Shown in pieces: positions 22,174-33,271 of a stretch of 64,000 bases of DNA (position 1 is the first letter of the stretch; the number at the start of each line of letters is the position of its first letter). Below the pieces are notes generated by a model. It made no database searches. It had not been told where the DNA came from and saw nothing but the letters and a program-made list of their open reading frames with translations. The stretch spans positions 268,245 through 332,244 of the forward strand of contig WOFQ01000040.1 in NCBI GenBank assembly GCA_012184525.1, in the 5' to 3' direction. The position numbers were made by a program, and so were the translations under genes. Source of the stretch: Xenoacremonium recifei. Its lineage: Eukaryota > Ascomycota > Sordariomycetes > Hypocreales > Nectriaceae.

Positions 22174-24263
22174 ATGAGTGCGGTTGCCCGCGCCGCCTAC
22201 AATCATGTCTCCAAGCCGATTGCCCTCGCCGAGTTCAAGGATGCAGTCGACGCAGTATGCCGTCCTCGGTTTCCTATGGCGAGGTCGGCCAGGCCGCAGC
22301 GCATAGGTATGCACCATCTCAGTTTCCCTGCTGCTCCCCATGGATAAGTTGCCAACTGTCATTTCCAGTCCTCGCCGTCAGCGGAGGCGTCGACTCCATG
22401 GCCATGGCCTTCCTCTTCTCTCGTCTGCTAAAGGTCTTTCGCGGCATGAAGATCGCCGATAACCCCTGCTTCGGCGCCCTTGCCACTGTCATTGACCATG
22501 GACTTCGAGACGGGAGCAGTGATGAGGCCGCAATGGTCGCCAAGGAGCTGCGCAAGCTCGACCTCAAGGTCAATGTCTCTCAGTTGGGCTGGAAAGAGGA
22601 GCGCAAGCGAGGCCTAAACCCACGAGACCTACCCAACATCGAAGGAATAGCCCGAACCTACCGATACCGATCCTTGGGAACGACATGCCACTTCATGGGA
22701 GCCACGAGCTTGTTCTTTGCACACCATAGCGACGACCAGTACGAGACCATCCTCATGCGATTGCTTGGAGGACATGGGTACCGAGGGCTCCAAGGCATAC
22801 GTGAGGCCAACTCCATCCCGGAATGTTACGACTTGCATGGTATCTACAAGAGCGGACTTGTGGATGACCAGTTCAGGGCGCAGCCGTTTCTCAGCTTCAG
22901 GCCCCCGGTCCGCGAGATGAGGCGTCTGCGCTGGCTTTTCAGAGATGAGAAGCGAGATGCGATGGAGAACATGCAGCCGGACCAGATGCTCGACCGCTTT
23001 CCCTTTCTCAAGACTATGGAAGGGTATCCTACTGTGCCTTATCTGAAGCCATTAGACACGGAAGAGGGTGGAGTGACGATATACCGGCCCCTCCTGGGAT
23101 TCGACAAGGATAGACTCATTGCGACGTGTGAAGCGAACAATGTGCAGTGGTTTGAGGATCACACAAACTTGGACCCTACCTTAACGACACGGAACGCTAT
23201 AAGATACCTCGTACGGAACCATGAGCTTCCGAAGGCCCTACAGAAATCTTCAATCCTGGCGCTTGGCGAGAGATTCAAGAAGAGGACCAAGTTCGAAGAA
23301 GCCGAAGCTAGCCGGTTTCTCATCAGAGAAGCTGTGATAAGGGATTTCGACTCCAACGCGGGGACCCTTTTGGTACAGCTTCCGACTTTCACGGAGGATA
23401 CCCTAACCCGGAAGAGACCCTCGATGAGACCAACCCACAAAGCCCGTAAGGATCACCTGAAGCAAATTATGACTATTGCGACGCGAAAACTCATAGACTT
23501 TGTCACACCCGAGTACCATCTGCCGCCATTAAATAATCTGGAGAATGTCGTCAATCGACTGTTCCCAGAACTAGCCCCAGAGCCTGATCGATCACCCCCC
23601 AAACCGTTCGCAATCTCAGGGGTTCTCTTCACCCCCTTCGAGAACGGCAAGTCTCTTAAGTGGTACCTAGCCAGAACACCTTACACTTCGAACAAGCCTT
23701 TACCATTTTGCAAGCTTCACGGCGGTCTTGATCATCGACTGCGGCCACCCATTGATGAGCACGATGACTTTGCCGCTCGGGGCATCAGCTGGAAGAAGGC
23801 CAAACTTTTTGACGGTCGATTCTGGATCAGGGTTGCTTATAGTGGTCGGATGACATTTCAGATACAGCCGTTCAGGCCTGAGTTTGCCAAGCCGTTCCGC
23901 AAGTCGCTGTCCCCAATGAGACGTGCTAGGTTGGAGAAGCTACTGAAACACTATGCACCGGGAAAGGTGCGCTATTCTCTGCCTGCACTGTACTGCATCG
24001 AAAGAGAGCGCGACCACTATTCTCAACAAGTCAAGACGACTACCACAATGCTAGCGCTACCGTCACTGGGAATTCATGTGCCGGGGCTGGAACGGTGGGT
24101 AAGGTACGAGGTTCGGTATAAGAAGGTGGACACGGCTCTCCTCGGCCATCGGCCACGGGGCGAGAAGGGACCTCTTTTGGGTTATTATCGTGTCTACAAC
24201 GCGATTCGGAATAAGAGGCGCCGACGGATGTATAAGTATTTGAATAGGCAGAAGCGCAGTTGA
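22174..24263 (+). CDS. PP-loop ATPase, tRNA(Ile)-lysidine synthetase-like
   Basis: Exons 22174-22306 and 22369-24263 give 675 residues. The intron is GTATGC to TTCCAG and joins RPQRI to VLAVSGGVDSM. The PP-loop SGGVDS is at about residues 49-54. It is followed by VIDHGLRDGSSDEA and FFAHHSDDQYETILMRLL, the ATP- and substrate-binding motifs of the TilS/MesJ family, and by LDTEEGGVTIYRPLLGFDK and WFEDHTNLD. Bacterial TilS converts C34 of the CAU-anticodon isoleucine tRNA to lysidine. A fungal copy would be expected to act on mitochondrial tRNA. The C-terminal 300 residues are longer than in bacteria and basic at the end. I use the ATG at 22174, which suits the family N-terminus. In-frame ATGs upstream (for example 21943) would add about 75 residues, possibly a targeting peptide. 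Confidence 0.88.
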
Positions 24264-26143
24264 CATAACGTGGCAATACTGGGATGAGGCTTGTACCGAT
24301 ATGGCTTTGGAAACGCCTCAGAGACCTCTTCACATGAATTCAAAGTATTAATTATCATAATTCACATTTTGATGCATGTGCTTCCGCATAAGTAAGATGG
24401 GTCGTCAACTGCGAGTCGGGTAAGCAGGGCGAGATTGGGCTACAGCCAACGAGCCAGAGCCCTCAGTTCCGTACTTGGTAGACTACTGATTTGGCACCAC
24501 CATTAATGATTGGAGGAGCACTTCTTGAGAGCTAAGGACCTGGGAGAACGTGAAGATCTTCACGATGGATCCTGAGGAGTCACAGTGTCAGTCGACAGCA
24601 GGGGCTGTCACCGTATTAGGGGACGCGATGGGAGGCGGAGATCCACTTACAAAGGCGCACACTGGACATGAGGATGTTGCTATCAATGCAGAAATCAAGA
24701 TTCCGGGTTGTTCGTTGACTCATGCCTGCGTATCCCTGCTCGCATGGATTGTGCATGTGATCCGGGGAGGGCAGCCATCAAAAGGGCCGGACTGGGGAGA
24801 GGTCTGTGACTCTTGTTACTAGCACTACACCCGGATTTCATCTCCTCGGGGTATCCCACCTTCTCCGACTAAAAAGAACTTCATGCAAGGTTTCGAGAAT
24901 AGATTCACTAGTTCACTCGCAAAGCAAAATAGCAAAAAGATGCAAAAGAAAACATACAACACCAGGTATTCGCTGGTCGTCACCGACCCAACTACTAATC
25001 CGGCGCTTCCCAGATTGACTATGGGAGAGCAGACGGGATCCCGTATTTTCTAGGAGCTATGGTCGTATGTGCTTGACTCTCGACAGAATGCGGCTCAAGA
25101 CGACGGCAGAGTCGATCGCAGAGATATTCGATAATCATTTTCGAGAGTGGCATCGCTTGGAGTCTCGGTAGCCACCGTAGTGTTGGCATCGACAATTTCA
25201 GACGAGTGAATGCGATGGATCGAGGCGATATCTCTTTATCAACATAAGGCCATCCTGTTGTCAGATGGGATCTGCGTTGGTGTTTTGTACATAGTTCCAG
25301 CCAGACCCCTGAAACGCCTCGCCCAACCAACGGCCTGCAAGGCCAACCAGCCAGCCTCACCCAAGGCGAACCAAAACCTGCTTCACCATTGGACAAACCA
25401 GGCTCCGAAACAAAGGGCTAAATTTCCCGGGATTCCACAAATCCCATGCCCTCGTCTCCGGAAAACTGTCCGGACCCTTACGTACGCACACTCGCCACAC
25501 CGGTCAGCCCGACACGACGACAGCTGAGCTGCACTCAGCACAGCCTCTATCACCTAGCAAATACGGCACGCCCCGTTTCCCCACGGCGTCAAGGGCGCGT
25601 GGGATGTGGTGAGATTTTGCACACGGGTGAATTTTTCAGAGTCTTTACTTTGGCTGGCTCGCCGAGTGGACACTTTCCATGGCATGGAGGGTCGGGGGAT
25701 TGGAGGCGAATGCTCCCGACTGTGTGACTGGGTGATGAATGACGCAGGGGCAAAAAGAGTCACTCAGAACGAGGCGAAGCTACCTGGACTTGTCACAGGA
25801 CACCTGGCTATAAGACGTTCGGGGATCACTAAGCACTGGGGTTAATAGGAGTGGCATTCCGTCCATTTGGTACTTAAGTACAGTCAGTCTCCCGCCTTGC
25901 CGTGGCTGATCTGAAAATTCCATTCTGGGTGATATCCCTCCGAGCATCCGAAACACAAAAGGAGCAGAGAAATCCCAAGCATACATAACGCCTCCCGTGA
26001 CCCGAATCCCAAATATGCCGCTCATGACTCAGTCTTGCGGTGTCGAAAATCCCAATCCCACTCTCCCTAGGGCCTGGGGCTTGGGCAGCAACGATGCTTT
26101 CAGGCAAGTGCGCTGTGGTTGGCCCCTGCCCCCAAGAAGCCCA

Positions 26144-26163
26144 GGAAGGAAGGAAGGAAGGAA
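26144..26163. repeat. GGAA x5 microsatellite
   Basis: Five perfect GGAA units, directly upstream of a purine-rich stretch and the TATA-like GATATAAG. Confidence 0.8.
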
Positions 26164-26196
26164 CTGGAAAGAAAAGAAGAAGGAAAGAACATAAGA

Positions 26197-26204
26197 GATA
26201 TAAG
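26197..26204 (+). promoter_or_regulatory. Possible TATA box of an unassigned transcript
   Basis: GATATAAG is followed by a CT-rich, ATG-free tract to 26447, as in fungal promoters with long leaders. The only product would be a 32-residue peptide at 26448-26546, so the transcript may be non-coding. Confidence 0.25.
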
Positions 26205-26765
26205 CAGGCAACTCCCCCTCGTCCGAGTTCTCTCAGAGAATCTCCCCTCGACCCCAACCTCGATCCTTCAAACACTCGCAAAGTCCAGCTTCTGCTCGAT
26301 CAACCCCGTCCTCCCCCGCAGTCTCGAGTTGACACCGCTCAGCTCACACCGAAAACACAAACCCGAAAGGCACTTCGGCGAACCAAAGTCCTAGAAGTCT
26401 GCCTTGCGGTCCCGACAGAGCAGGCTTCTAGAAGAACTAGAGCCATCATGCACCAACCCCTTCTCGTCCTCCCGCACCCCTGGTCGTGCAGCTCAGCTGC
26501 CCCAGCCATGGCTCAACCATGCAAATGCACTTCTCAACATCCCTGACAGCGATCCAGCCTCTGCCGAACTAATAGTCTGCGGGCCGAGAAAAACGGACCT
26601 GCGTGCCCAATGTGCTCTTCTTCACGGCAGTGGGGTGAGATCGACACGGACTGCCTGGCCCGTATTCGCCCCCCGGAGCGGACCGTCAAGGTCCACATGC
26701 TCCGGGATTACATCAGGCAGAGGGCCATTTATACTTCACCCTTCGCCTCCATATTCTGCTGATTC

Positions 26766-27596
26766 TTATTTCTTGTAGACAATCGAACCGTCTCTGCGCT
26801 TCCGGTGCCTTTGCGGAGCCCGCATATCCTGGCTCGAGCCGGCATAGTGGCTAATGCGAGTAGACGAGGAAGACGACGCAGGTGGATACGGGTTGATGCC
26901 TCCTCGGGGCTGAGGAGCCTCGTGGTATCCCGTAGCCATTCTGTACGTTTCTTCTGTGATCAAGCGAAGCTGATAGAAGTGGTCGAGCATATAAAAGTCC
27001 GGTCGCATTGTCGACATTGGCTGTCCTTGTTGGATGTGGCTGGCGATGTGATACATACGATCCTCAAAGCGGGATTGTCTGTCACTACGGCTGTCACTAG
27101 GGGTATCATCACAGAACCAACAGGTACTGTGCTTAGGGTATTGATAGCCCAGATGAGCGGCGGTATGGTCGATCCAGCCTTGGACGTCTCTCGACTCGAA
27201 AGAGGCTTCGCAGTGGGTATACTGGGAAAGCTCGCATCGGAGCAGCGGGGCAAGTGTTATGTCTGGCCGTCTATCGTGCACAGCACCGTAGAGAGGAGGT
27301 GCTGTCGATATCGAACTTGTATCACCACAATCACCATCAAAGAGAGTCGATGGGACCGTTGCTCCGCTACTCGAAGACGGCGCTTGTGAACGCCTTTGGC
27401 CTCTTGGTATCTGATCTTCAGAGAGCATCAGGGATTGTTCGTAATAGGCCGGCTGGGGTCGGCTGTAGGCGGCATACTCGTTGGACGAGCCTGCCAGCGC
27501 AAAGGCATGTGGTTGATATCCAGAGCCTCTACTCCCGCGAACACGGCTAATGCAGTTATAGATATCCGCGGGGTCGAAAGAGCTTCCCGATTGCAT
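26766..27596 (-). CDS. Conserved-looking protein with paired CCHH zinc-finger-like modules
   Basis: A single exon of 276 residues with an ATG at 27596. The first 110 residues are Ser/Tyr/Pro-rich and of low complexity. Two compact modules follow: C121, C129, H144 and H148 (C-x7-C-x14-H-x3-H), and C159, C162, H183 and H187 (C-x2-C-x20-H-x3-H). The second reads CWFCDD and RMYHIASHI. Such degenerate C2H2-like pairs, with an aromatic next to the cysteines and DRM-HI-H at the end, occur in many unnamed ascomycete proteins. The tail is basic, with RAPQRHRKRRDGS near the C-terminus, compatible with nuclear import or nucleic-acid binding. Function is unknown. Confidence 0.7.
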   Translation of the reverse strand: MQSGSSFDPADIYNCISRVRGSRGSGYQPHAFALAGSSNEYAAYSRPQPAYYEQSLMLSEDQIPRGQRRSQAPSSSSGATVPSTLFDGDCGDTSSISTAPPLYGAVHDRRPDITLAPLLRCELSQYTHCEASFESRDVQGWIDHTAAHLGYQYPKHSTCWFCDDTPSDSRSDRQSRFEDRMYHIASHIQQGQPMSTMRPDFYMLDHFYQLRLITEETYRMATGYHEAPQPRGGINPYPPASSSSSTRISHYAGSSQDMRAPQRHRKRRDGSIVYKK

Positions 27597-30500
27597 CGTG
27601 TCAAGCTTATCACGCTCGCAAAGTGAAGTGGAGGGTCAACGATAATGGAGCGGAGATGATTGCTCAGGTGTCGGAACGTAATCTTTGGACTAAGGGGCTG
27701 ACGCGCGAAGTGTAGGACAACCGACAAGTGTACTGTGGCTCTGACCTAGGCCTTGCTTGCTCGAGCCGGAACTTGCGGCTTGTCGAAAGTTCGTGGTGCT
27801 GATCAACAGCTGGGAAGCTCGTCGCGCAGAGGGCTGTAGTTCGGCTGCGCTCAGCCTGACAGGGGTGTAGAGGGGCAGGGGCAGATGAAGACCAGGGAAG
27901 ACTTGACTCCCAGAATGCAAAAAATATGCTCTGTCCAGCAGCTTGCAAGTGCAGTTGGGGTCAGAGGCTATTGTTCTCCAGATGCTTGGGGCTGGTGGAA
28001 GTATAGAGGGGTTGAAGTAAAGGTAAGTGAAAGCGGGAGACGTCTTACTTATTACTCCTAGAGCGCTGGGCATCCACACCATCATCAGAAGCTCCGGGAC
28101 TGGCACACGCATAGGACTCTCCATCGGCCGGGGGGCCTTGAGCCCTGCGATCCGCCCTCCTCTAGATTGGCGAAGCGACTCCCAACGTCCACGAGTCCTA
28201 GGATACTCGTACGCGTCCGACCGTCGATTCTTCCCGACTCGGTGGTCGTCTCCGGAACGGACCTGCAGACCAAAGTTCCTTATTCGAATTCACGCTGGAC
28301 GAGATATCTCTCAAGCCCCTGGTACTGTTTCTTTGTTGGCCCGCAAATCCATCGACTCATAGATGTCTTACAACGACTCCGTGCAACACGAGCTAAAAAC
28401 GCACACGTCGGCCGTCCGCAAGGTCACCTCCGAGGAACCAGGATCGATTGGAGGAGGAAGAGACAAGGGGGAGGAGCCCTTTGGGATGGCTTGTCTCTGG
28501 ATGGCAGCTCCAGTGGATGGATGTTAGTGGTCCCGACCATCTTGCGGGGGCCGAGAATTGTTCTGATGGCACTCAAGCTCCGCTGCCTCACCAGCAACAC
28601 ATGCGAAATCCAGGTACTGGCCAAGCAAGGCGGTGTGACGAGTGATGAGAGACCTGATAGCTCCGGATAGGCCGGGCATGACGGTTTTCCACCTCAATTC
28701 TCGTCTTCCAGCTGGCGGACTCGCATGCCTCCAACGGCCGTGGAGGTCTAGACCCACGGTGTCAACCTGCAGCCCTGGAGTCCCCAGACACCACGGCAGC
28801 AAGCAGCGAAGGGAAGGATGGAAGATCGGGGGACTGGAAACACCCTGACGATTGCGGCTCAAAAGCTCTCCTCCCCACCCTCCCAAGACTGATCCCCACA
28901 CGTACACCAAGCTCGTCGGGAAGCGAAGCGCCTAGGATGACTCAAGATCTAGGCAGATGTCGCTTCTGTTGGCAAAGGGATCGCGGGTTTCGGGTTCACA
29001 CGAGAGCAAACCGGTGAATCAGGCCATCGCCATTGGATCGACTCTCGGAATGCCCTGGGAACGAAGAGGGGGTACCCGTTACCATCACTCGTCCGTGTTC
29101 ACGGGTGTGTTCAGCGCGTGCGTGACAGCCGAGCAGGGAAGTGCATGCAGGATGGTTCCATCAGCCCTATAGGGATACAGACAGGTGGGAGTCATGGACG
29201 TCGTTTCAGGGTCATGGGAATGCAGGACCATGTCCTATGGTACGTTTGGCGCCGAGTCCCTTCGAATCATCCGAGGACAATCCCTTGTTTTGGTGCGTGC
29301 AACATGCGTGAAGGCACCGAGAGTTCCAGCTCTGAAGGGACGGATGGCTCGATGACTGCTATCACGCAGCGGACTATCTCCAGCGAGAGGGGCTCCCCGG
29401 ATATCCTCCCCAATGATTGCCATCGGCTGACGGCTCTTCCGATACAGTGCGGAGTATTTTCAGCTGGCATTGACACTCGCTGTCGCGCTAGACGGGTACC
29501 AAGTCGAATACCCAACGTATGTATGTCTGGCACTTTTACTTATGCAGCCCAAAGCTGGCGGCACAGAGGATCGTCGATCAACTTTAGGGACTCGTGTGCC
29601 TGTGAACCCTCACTCACAGAGGGCTATTTTGGGCGCCGCCCAGGGGTCTAGCGCAAAACTGAGCGGGTGTTGACGCTATAGCCGATAACCTACTCTAAAT
29701 CATCTGCCGTCGATTAGGCACCGCACGAGCTTCGATTGCACAGATGAGCCTGGGCGATATGCCGGACATCCGAGATACAGGCTTCACTTGGTTTGCACGG
29801 CTCCTTTCGACACATGCTGGTCTCGATCCCAGCGACCCTAGGTGGTTTTGCACCGTGATGCACGGCCCCCATTCTCCCAGGATGACTGCATTCGAGCACT
29901 GCATTTCACGATAATGCTGGCCCAGTAATGATGTCACTTCGATCCGACTGACCTAGAGGAGTTGAGGATAAGTAGCGAGCTCGTCGTACGCGGGGGGCTA
30001 GATCCGTGGGGGGAACGCACTTCTAGGGCTGCAGGACAAGGTGCACTTTCGTCAGCATCACATGGCCGTGAATTCGACGGCTTGGGCCTGCCACGTATCC
30101 GCTGCGTCTGGGCAGAAGGAGGGGAACCGGTTCGTGCTGCGAATAGCAACGCGTCAGTCGACCAACCTTCGGACTCGCCGATGTTAAGACATTGCTTTTT
30201 ATGCGCCTGTCTAAGCTGCCTGCGTAGGTATCTATCTACATACGTATGGGGGGTTCTTGGCATGGTACTTTGTTCGTGGCTGGCCGGGACTGGTCTGTCT
30301 GCAACTTCCCGGTGCGCCGGATACAATGTCACCCTCCTCCTCCTCCCTCCCGCTCCCGCTCCCGCTCTCTGTTCGTCAAACCAACGCAAAGGGAATTCTT
30401 CAGCCTTACGATGGAGCACCAATTCCTCGATCGCCGGGGCTGGTTGGTGCAGAACGGCCGTCAGCGCTCTTGTGACGTTGGGTCCGGGGAAGTGGAGTCG

Positions 30501-30784
30501 ATAGGGGTCGGCACGGAGCGTTATAGACCGGCGGAGGGCGCTGGGGCCTCTGATCTGAGCCTGCCGGAGGGTCGTTACTTTAGTCATGGTTGTCTATTCC
30601 AACCGTTTGTCATCCGGTGTCATGTACACACTGGGAATCCAAGGGGTATCGTTTCTTCGTTGCTGCATCCGATGATGCTGCACAGCATTCGTGAGGTCGT
30701 GCGTGTGATGCCCCTGACTTTCAGGGGGCGTATCGTTCTTCTCCTGGTAGGTCTCAGCGTAGCCTGCGTCCCTTTCAGACATCC
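27597..30784. other. 3.2-kb region without a supportable gene
   Basis: This lies between the start of the CCHH-module gene and the 3' end of the coiled-coil gene. Short frames exist on both strands, the longest over 30246-31295 plus. That one runs into the antisense of the coiled-coil gene and is a shadow there. No domain, splice chain, tRNA or transposon signature is seen. Confidence 0.4.
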
Positions 30785-32381
30785 TTACTCAGGACTGCAA
30801 AGCACCCGCGCCTTAACAATAACGTTTCGATACTGCAAATGGCCGCCATTCTCATCGCCGTGCTTAATGACGCCGGGGAAGGCCACACAGCAGATCTCCC
30901 GCCCGCCCAGCGCATCCTCATCCTCCCCGCCCAGGTCCTCCATAGTCTCCGGCTCGAACATGACCTGCTGGTGCGGCAGGATAGGCGGCATGAGCACTTT
31001 GAGCACGGCCTTTTGCGTGCGGAGCAGCCGCGCCAGTTCCACTGAGTTGTTGATGAGGACGCGCAGGGCGGTATCGCGGGCGGGGGTTGGGGCCACGTTG
31101 GTGAGGGGTGTGAGGAGCGTGTTGATGCGGGATATGACGCGCTCGGTGAAGCTGGCTGTCGAGGTGGTGAGGTGGGAGGGGGCCTCGCGGCGGAGGAGGG
31201 TGAGGGTTGAGGAGCGCCACTGGTTGATGGGCTCGTCGGAGGATGCTGTGTGGTTGGTCAGCTTGTTATCCTGTTGTCATGACTGCCCCTGCTGACAGAC
31301 GTCTGGGGAAGAGCATCGTACCGAATTCTGACAGCATCCTCTCCATCTGCCGGAACTGCTGCGTTTGTTCGTCTGAGAGTCCTACAAAGTAGGCATCGAA
31401 GACCATCTCGACTAATATCCGCGAGACGACGGCCTGCAGCAGATGCACCTTGGCGGTCTGCGCGAGCTCCTCGTACATGGGGACCAACTCGTTAAGTTCT
31501 GCGAGAGTAGCTTCGTCTAGGGCGTCCAAGTCTGTTTCTCCCGTTAGCAATTTGTACAATTGAAATGTCCCGGGAAGGCAGAGGGGAAACGTACTCAGCT
31601 TCGCCTTACGAAAGTTCACAATCACCCAGTTCTGTAACCCATTCCCCAACCGCGTCATGCCATCCCCAAAAACCTCATCGCTCGTCTGCCCATCCGTCCG
31701 CGTGCTCGTGCTCACCCACTCCTTCAGCCCACGCACCTGCGCCCTCAACCTGCGCAGCTCGTCATCCCGCTCGGCCAGTTCTCGCCGCAGCACCTCCCAG
31801 CCATCTCGCAGCTCGTCCCGCTCGGCCTCCCGCACGTCGATCTCGTTGCGCAGCAGACGCAGCTCGGTGTCGGTGCGCAGGAACGTGGTGTTGAGGGCGC
31901 TGTACTTGGCCTGCCAGAAGGTGGTCGTCTCGGACTCGGTCTGGCTCAGCTTGTCAAGCTGGCGGTGGAACTCGCGCTCCATGACGGCCATGTCGCGCTC
32001 CAGAAAGGCGATTCTATCGTCTCGCGAGCGCAGGGCCGCATCGCGGGAGGCAGATCGCGCTGCAGCAGCATCCTTCCGCTCGCTGCTGCGCTTGTCCTTG
32101 TCCTTGCGGGCGTGCTTCTCGGCGGGCGTGCGCTCCTTGTCCTTGAGCGAGCCGCTGCGGGAGGAGGACGAGGGGGCGGTGATGCCGGCGCTGGCGGAGG
32201 CGTCCTTGTCGGTGCTGCTGGGCTCGGGGGCGTCTTCGGCGGTGGAAGCGCTGGGGATGGCGACGCGGGGGGGCGGTGCGGGCATGCTGTTGCGGTTGGC
32301 GAGGCGGGCCGAGGTTGGGCTGGTGGAGGTTGAGACGGGGCGGCGCTTCTCGGAGGTGTTCATGGTGGAGGAGGAGCTCAT
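30785..32381 (-). CDS. Coiled-coil protein of unknown function
   Basis: Exons 32381-31595, 31531-31322 and 31245-30785 give 485 residues. Intron 1 (63 nt, GTACGT to AACAG) keeps frame and has no stop, so an unspliced reading is deceptive. For intron 2 (76 nt, GTACGA to CACAG, with branch GCTGAC), 31245 is the only acceptor that continues into the long C-terminal frame. Residues 1-115 are Ser/Ala/Lys-rich and disordered. Residues about 118-222 form a heptad-like coiled coil (ERDMAVMEREFHRQLDKL, VREAERDELRDGWEVLRREL). The C-terminal half is helical (VFGDGMTRLGNGLQNWVIVN; LLQAVVSRILVEMVFDAYF) and ends with an acidic GGEDEDALGG segment. I do not recognise the family. The start at 32381 fits a clean Ser-rich N-terminus; an ATG six codons later is also possible. 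Confidence 0.72.
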
Positions 32382-33271
32382 GATGGGAAGGGAAGCTCGT
32401 GAGGCGTGTCTTGGCGATGTCTTGGACAGGTGTCGAGGGTCGTCAGGTCGTGATGGCGGGGTCGGAGGCCAGACGGAGCTGGTTCGGCATGGTGGCTGGC
32501 AGACGACGAGCTCTGTAAGCAGAGATGTGGGATGTGCTGTCCAGCAAGAGTCGTTCAATCTGGTGCAATGGTGCCGAGAGCTGGTCGTCTGAGCTGGAGA
32601 TGGGCAAGATGTTGGAGTTGACGTTGTTTGCTGACTGCAAGTGAGGCTCAGCTCCCGTGATATCCATGCGCCGGCTAAGTCGGTGCCTGCTGCTGGCCCA
32701 CTGTTAGGCGCTCAGCGATGGCGGGCGCTGTAGGCTAGCTGCAGCCACTAAAGCGGTGAGCGGAACCGCCACTGGAAGGAAGCAGAAGGCATCTAAGTCT
32801 CTACCGGAGCAGCCCACTCCGTTCGTTGCAATCTATGCTCCGAGATGGCTTCATTATGCACCATGCTTTGATCTTGGCAAGATAAGCCTTTAATCTTAAT
32901 ATTTGATTGCCAAAAATGCACAAATTACCATGCATATGTGCAATGCCAAGCCTAACCAGGAAATCTTCACAGGATGATATGTTGAAGCCTGTGGTGCTGT
33001 GATAGTGCGTAATGGTGTTAAAGTCTGACGGACCGCAAGCATGTGTAAGATCTAGATATCACCATCAATCAAAAGGTGGTTGCCTCCATTAGACTTCCAT
33101 GACTGCATGTCATATGGCACTTCGCCTCCCTCCCATGACCAGCCATAATGACACTCGCCCTTTGTCTCAACACCAACTTATCCTGCTGCCTGTATAACTT
33201 CTTTCACCACTCCAGGCTTATCCAGACAGGAAGCTCCCAAAGCGAGGGCCGCGTCATGATACATGTCCGCT
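32382..33271. other. Intergenic, no gene seen
   Basis: Promoter of the coiled-coil gene and 3' region of the 2H phosphoesterase gene. The stretch 32860-33120 is AT-rich. No coding frame is supported. Confidence 0.45.

Larger units (their letters stand above)
24264..26765. other. 2.5-kb convergent intergenic region
   Basis: This lies between the 3' ends of the TilS-like gene and the minus-strand gene ending at 26766. No frame with a recognisable domain is found. It holds a GGAA tandem repeat at 26144. It also has a promoter-like arrangement on the plus strand: GATATAAG at 26197, a pyrimidine-rich leader of about 240 nt without any ATG, and a first ATG at 26448 that opens only 32 codons. Confidence 0.4.

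Noticed and set aside
26040..26546. 168-codon plus-strand frame
   Set aside because: It begins with a non-ATG codon and crosses the TATA-like site and leader, so it cannot be the product of that promoter.
30246..31295. 349-codon plus-strand open frame
   Set aside because: Its second half is antisense to the coiled-coil gene's last exon, the first half lies in the gene-free gap, and it has no recognisable domain.
31657..32592. 311-codon plus-strand open frame rich in Ser and Arg
   Set aside because: It is the antisense shadow of the coiled-coil gene.
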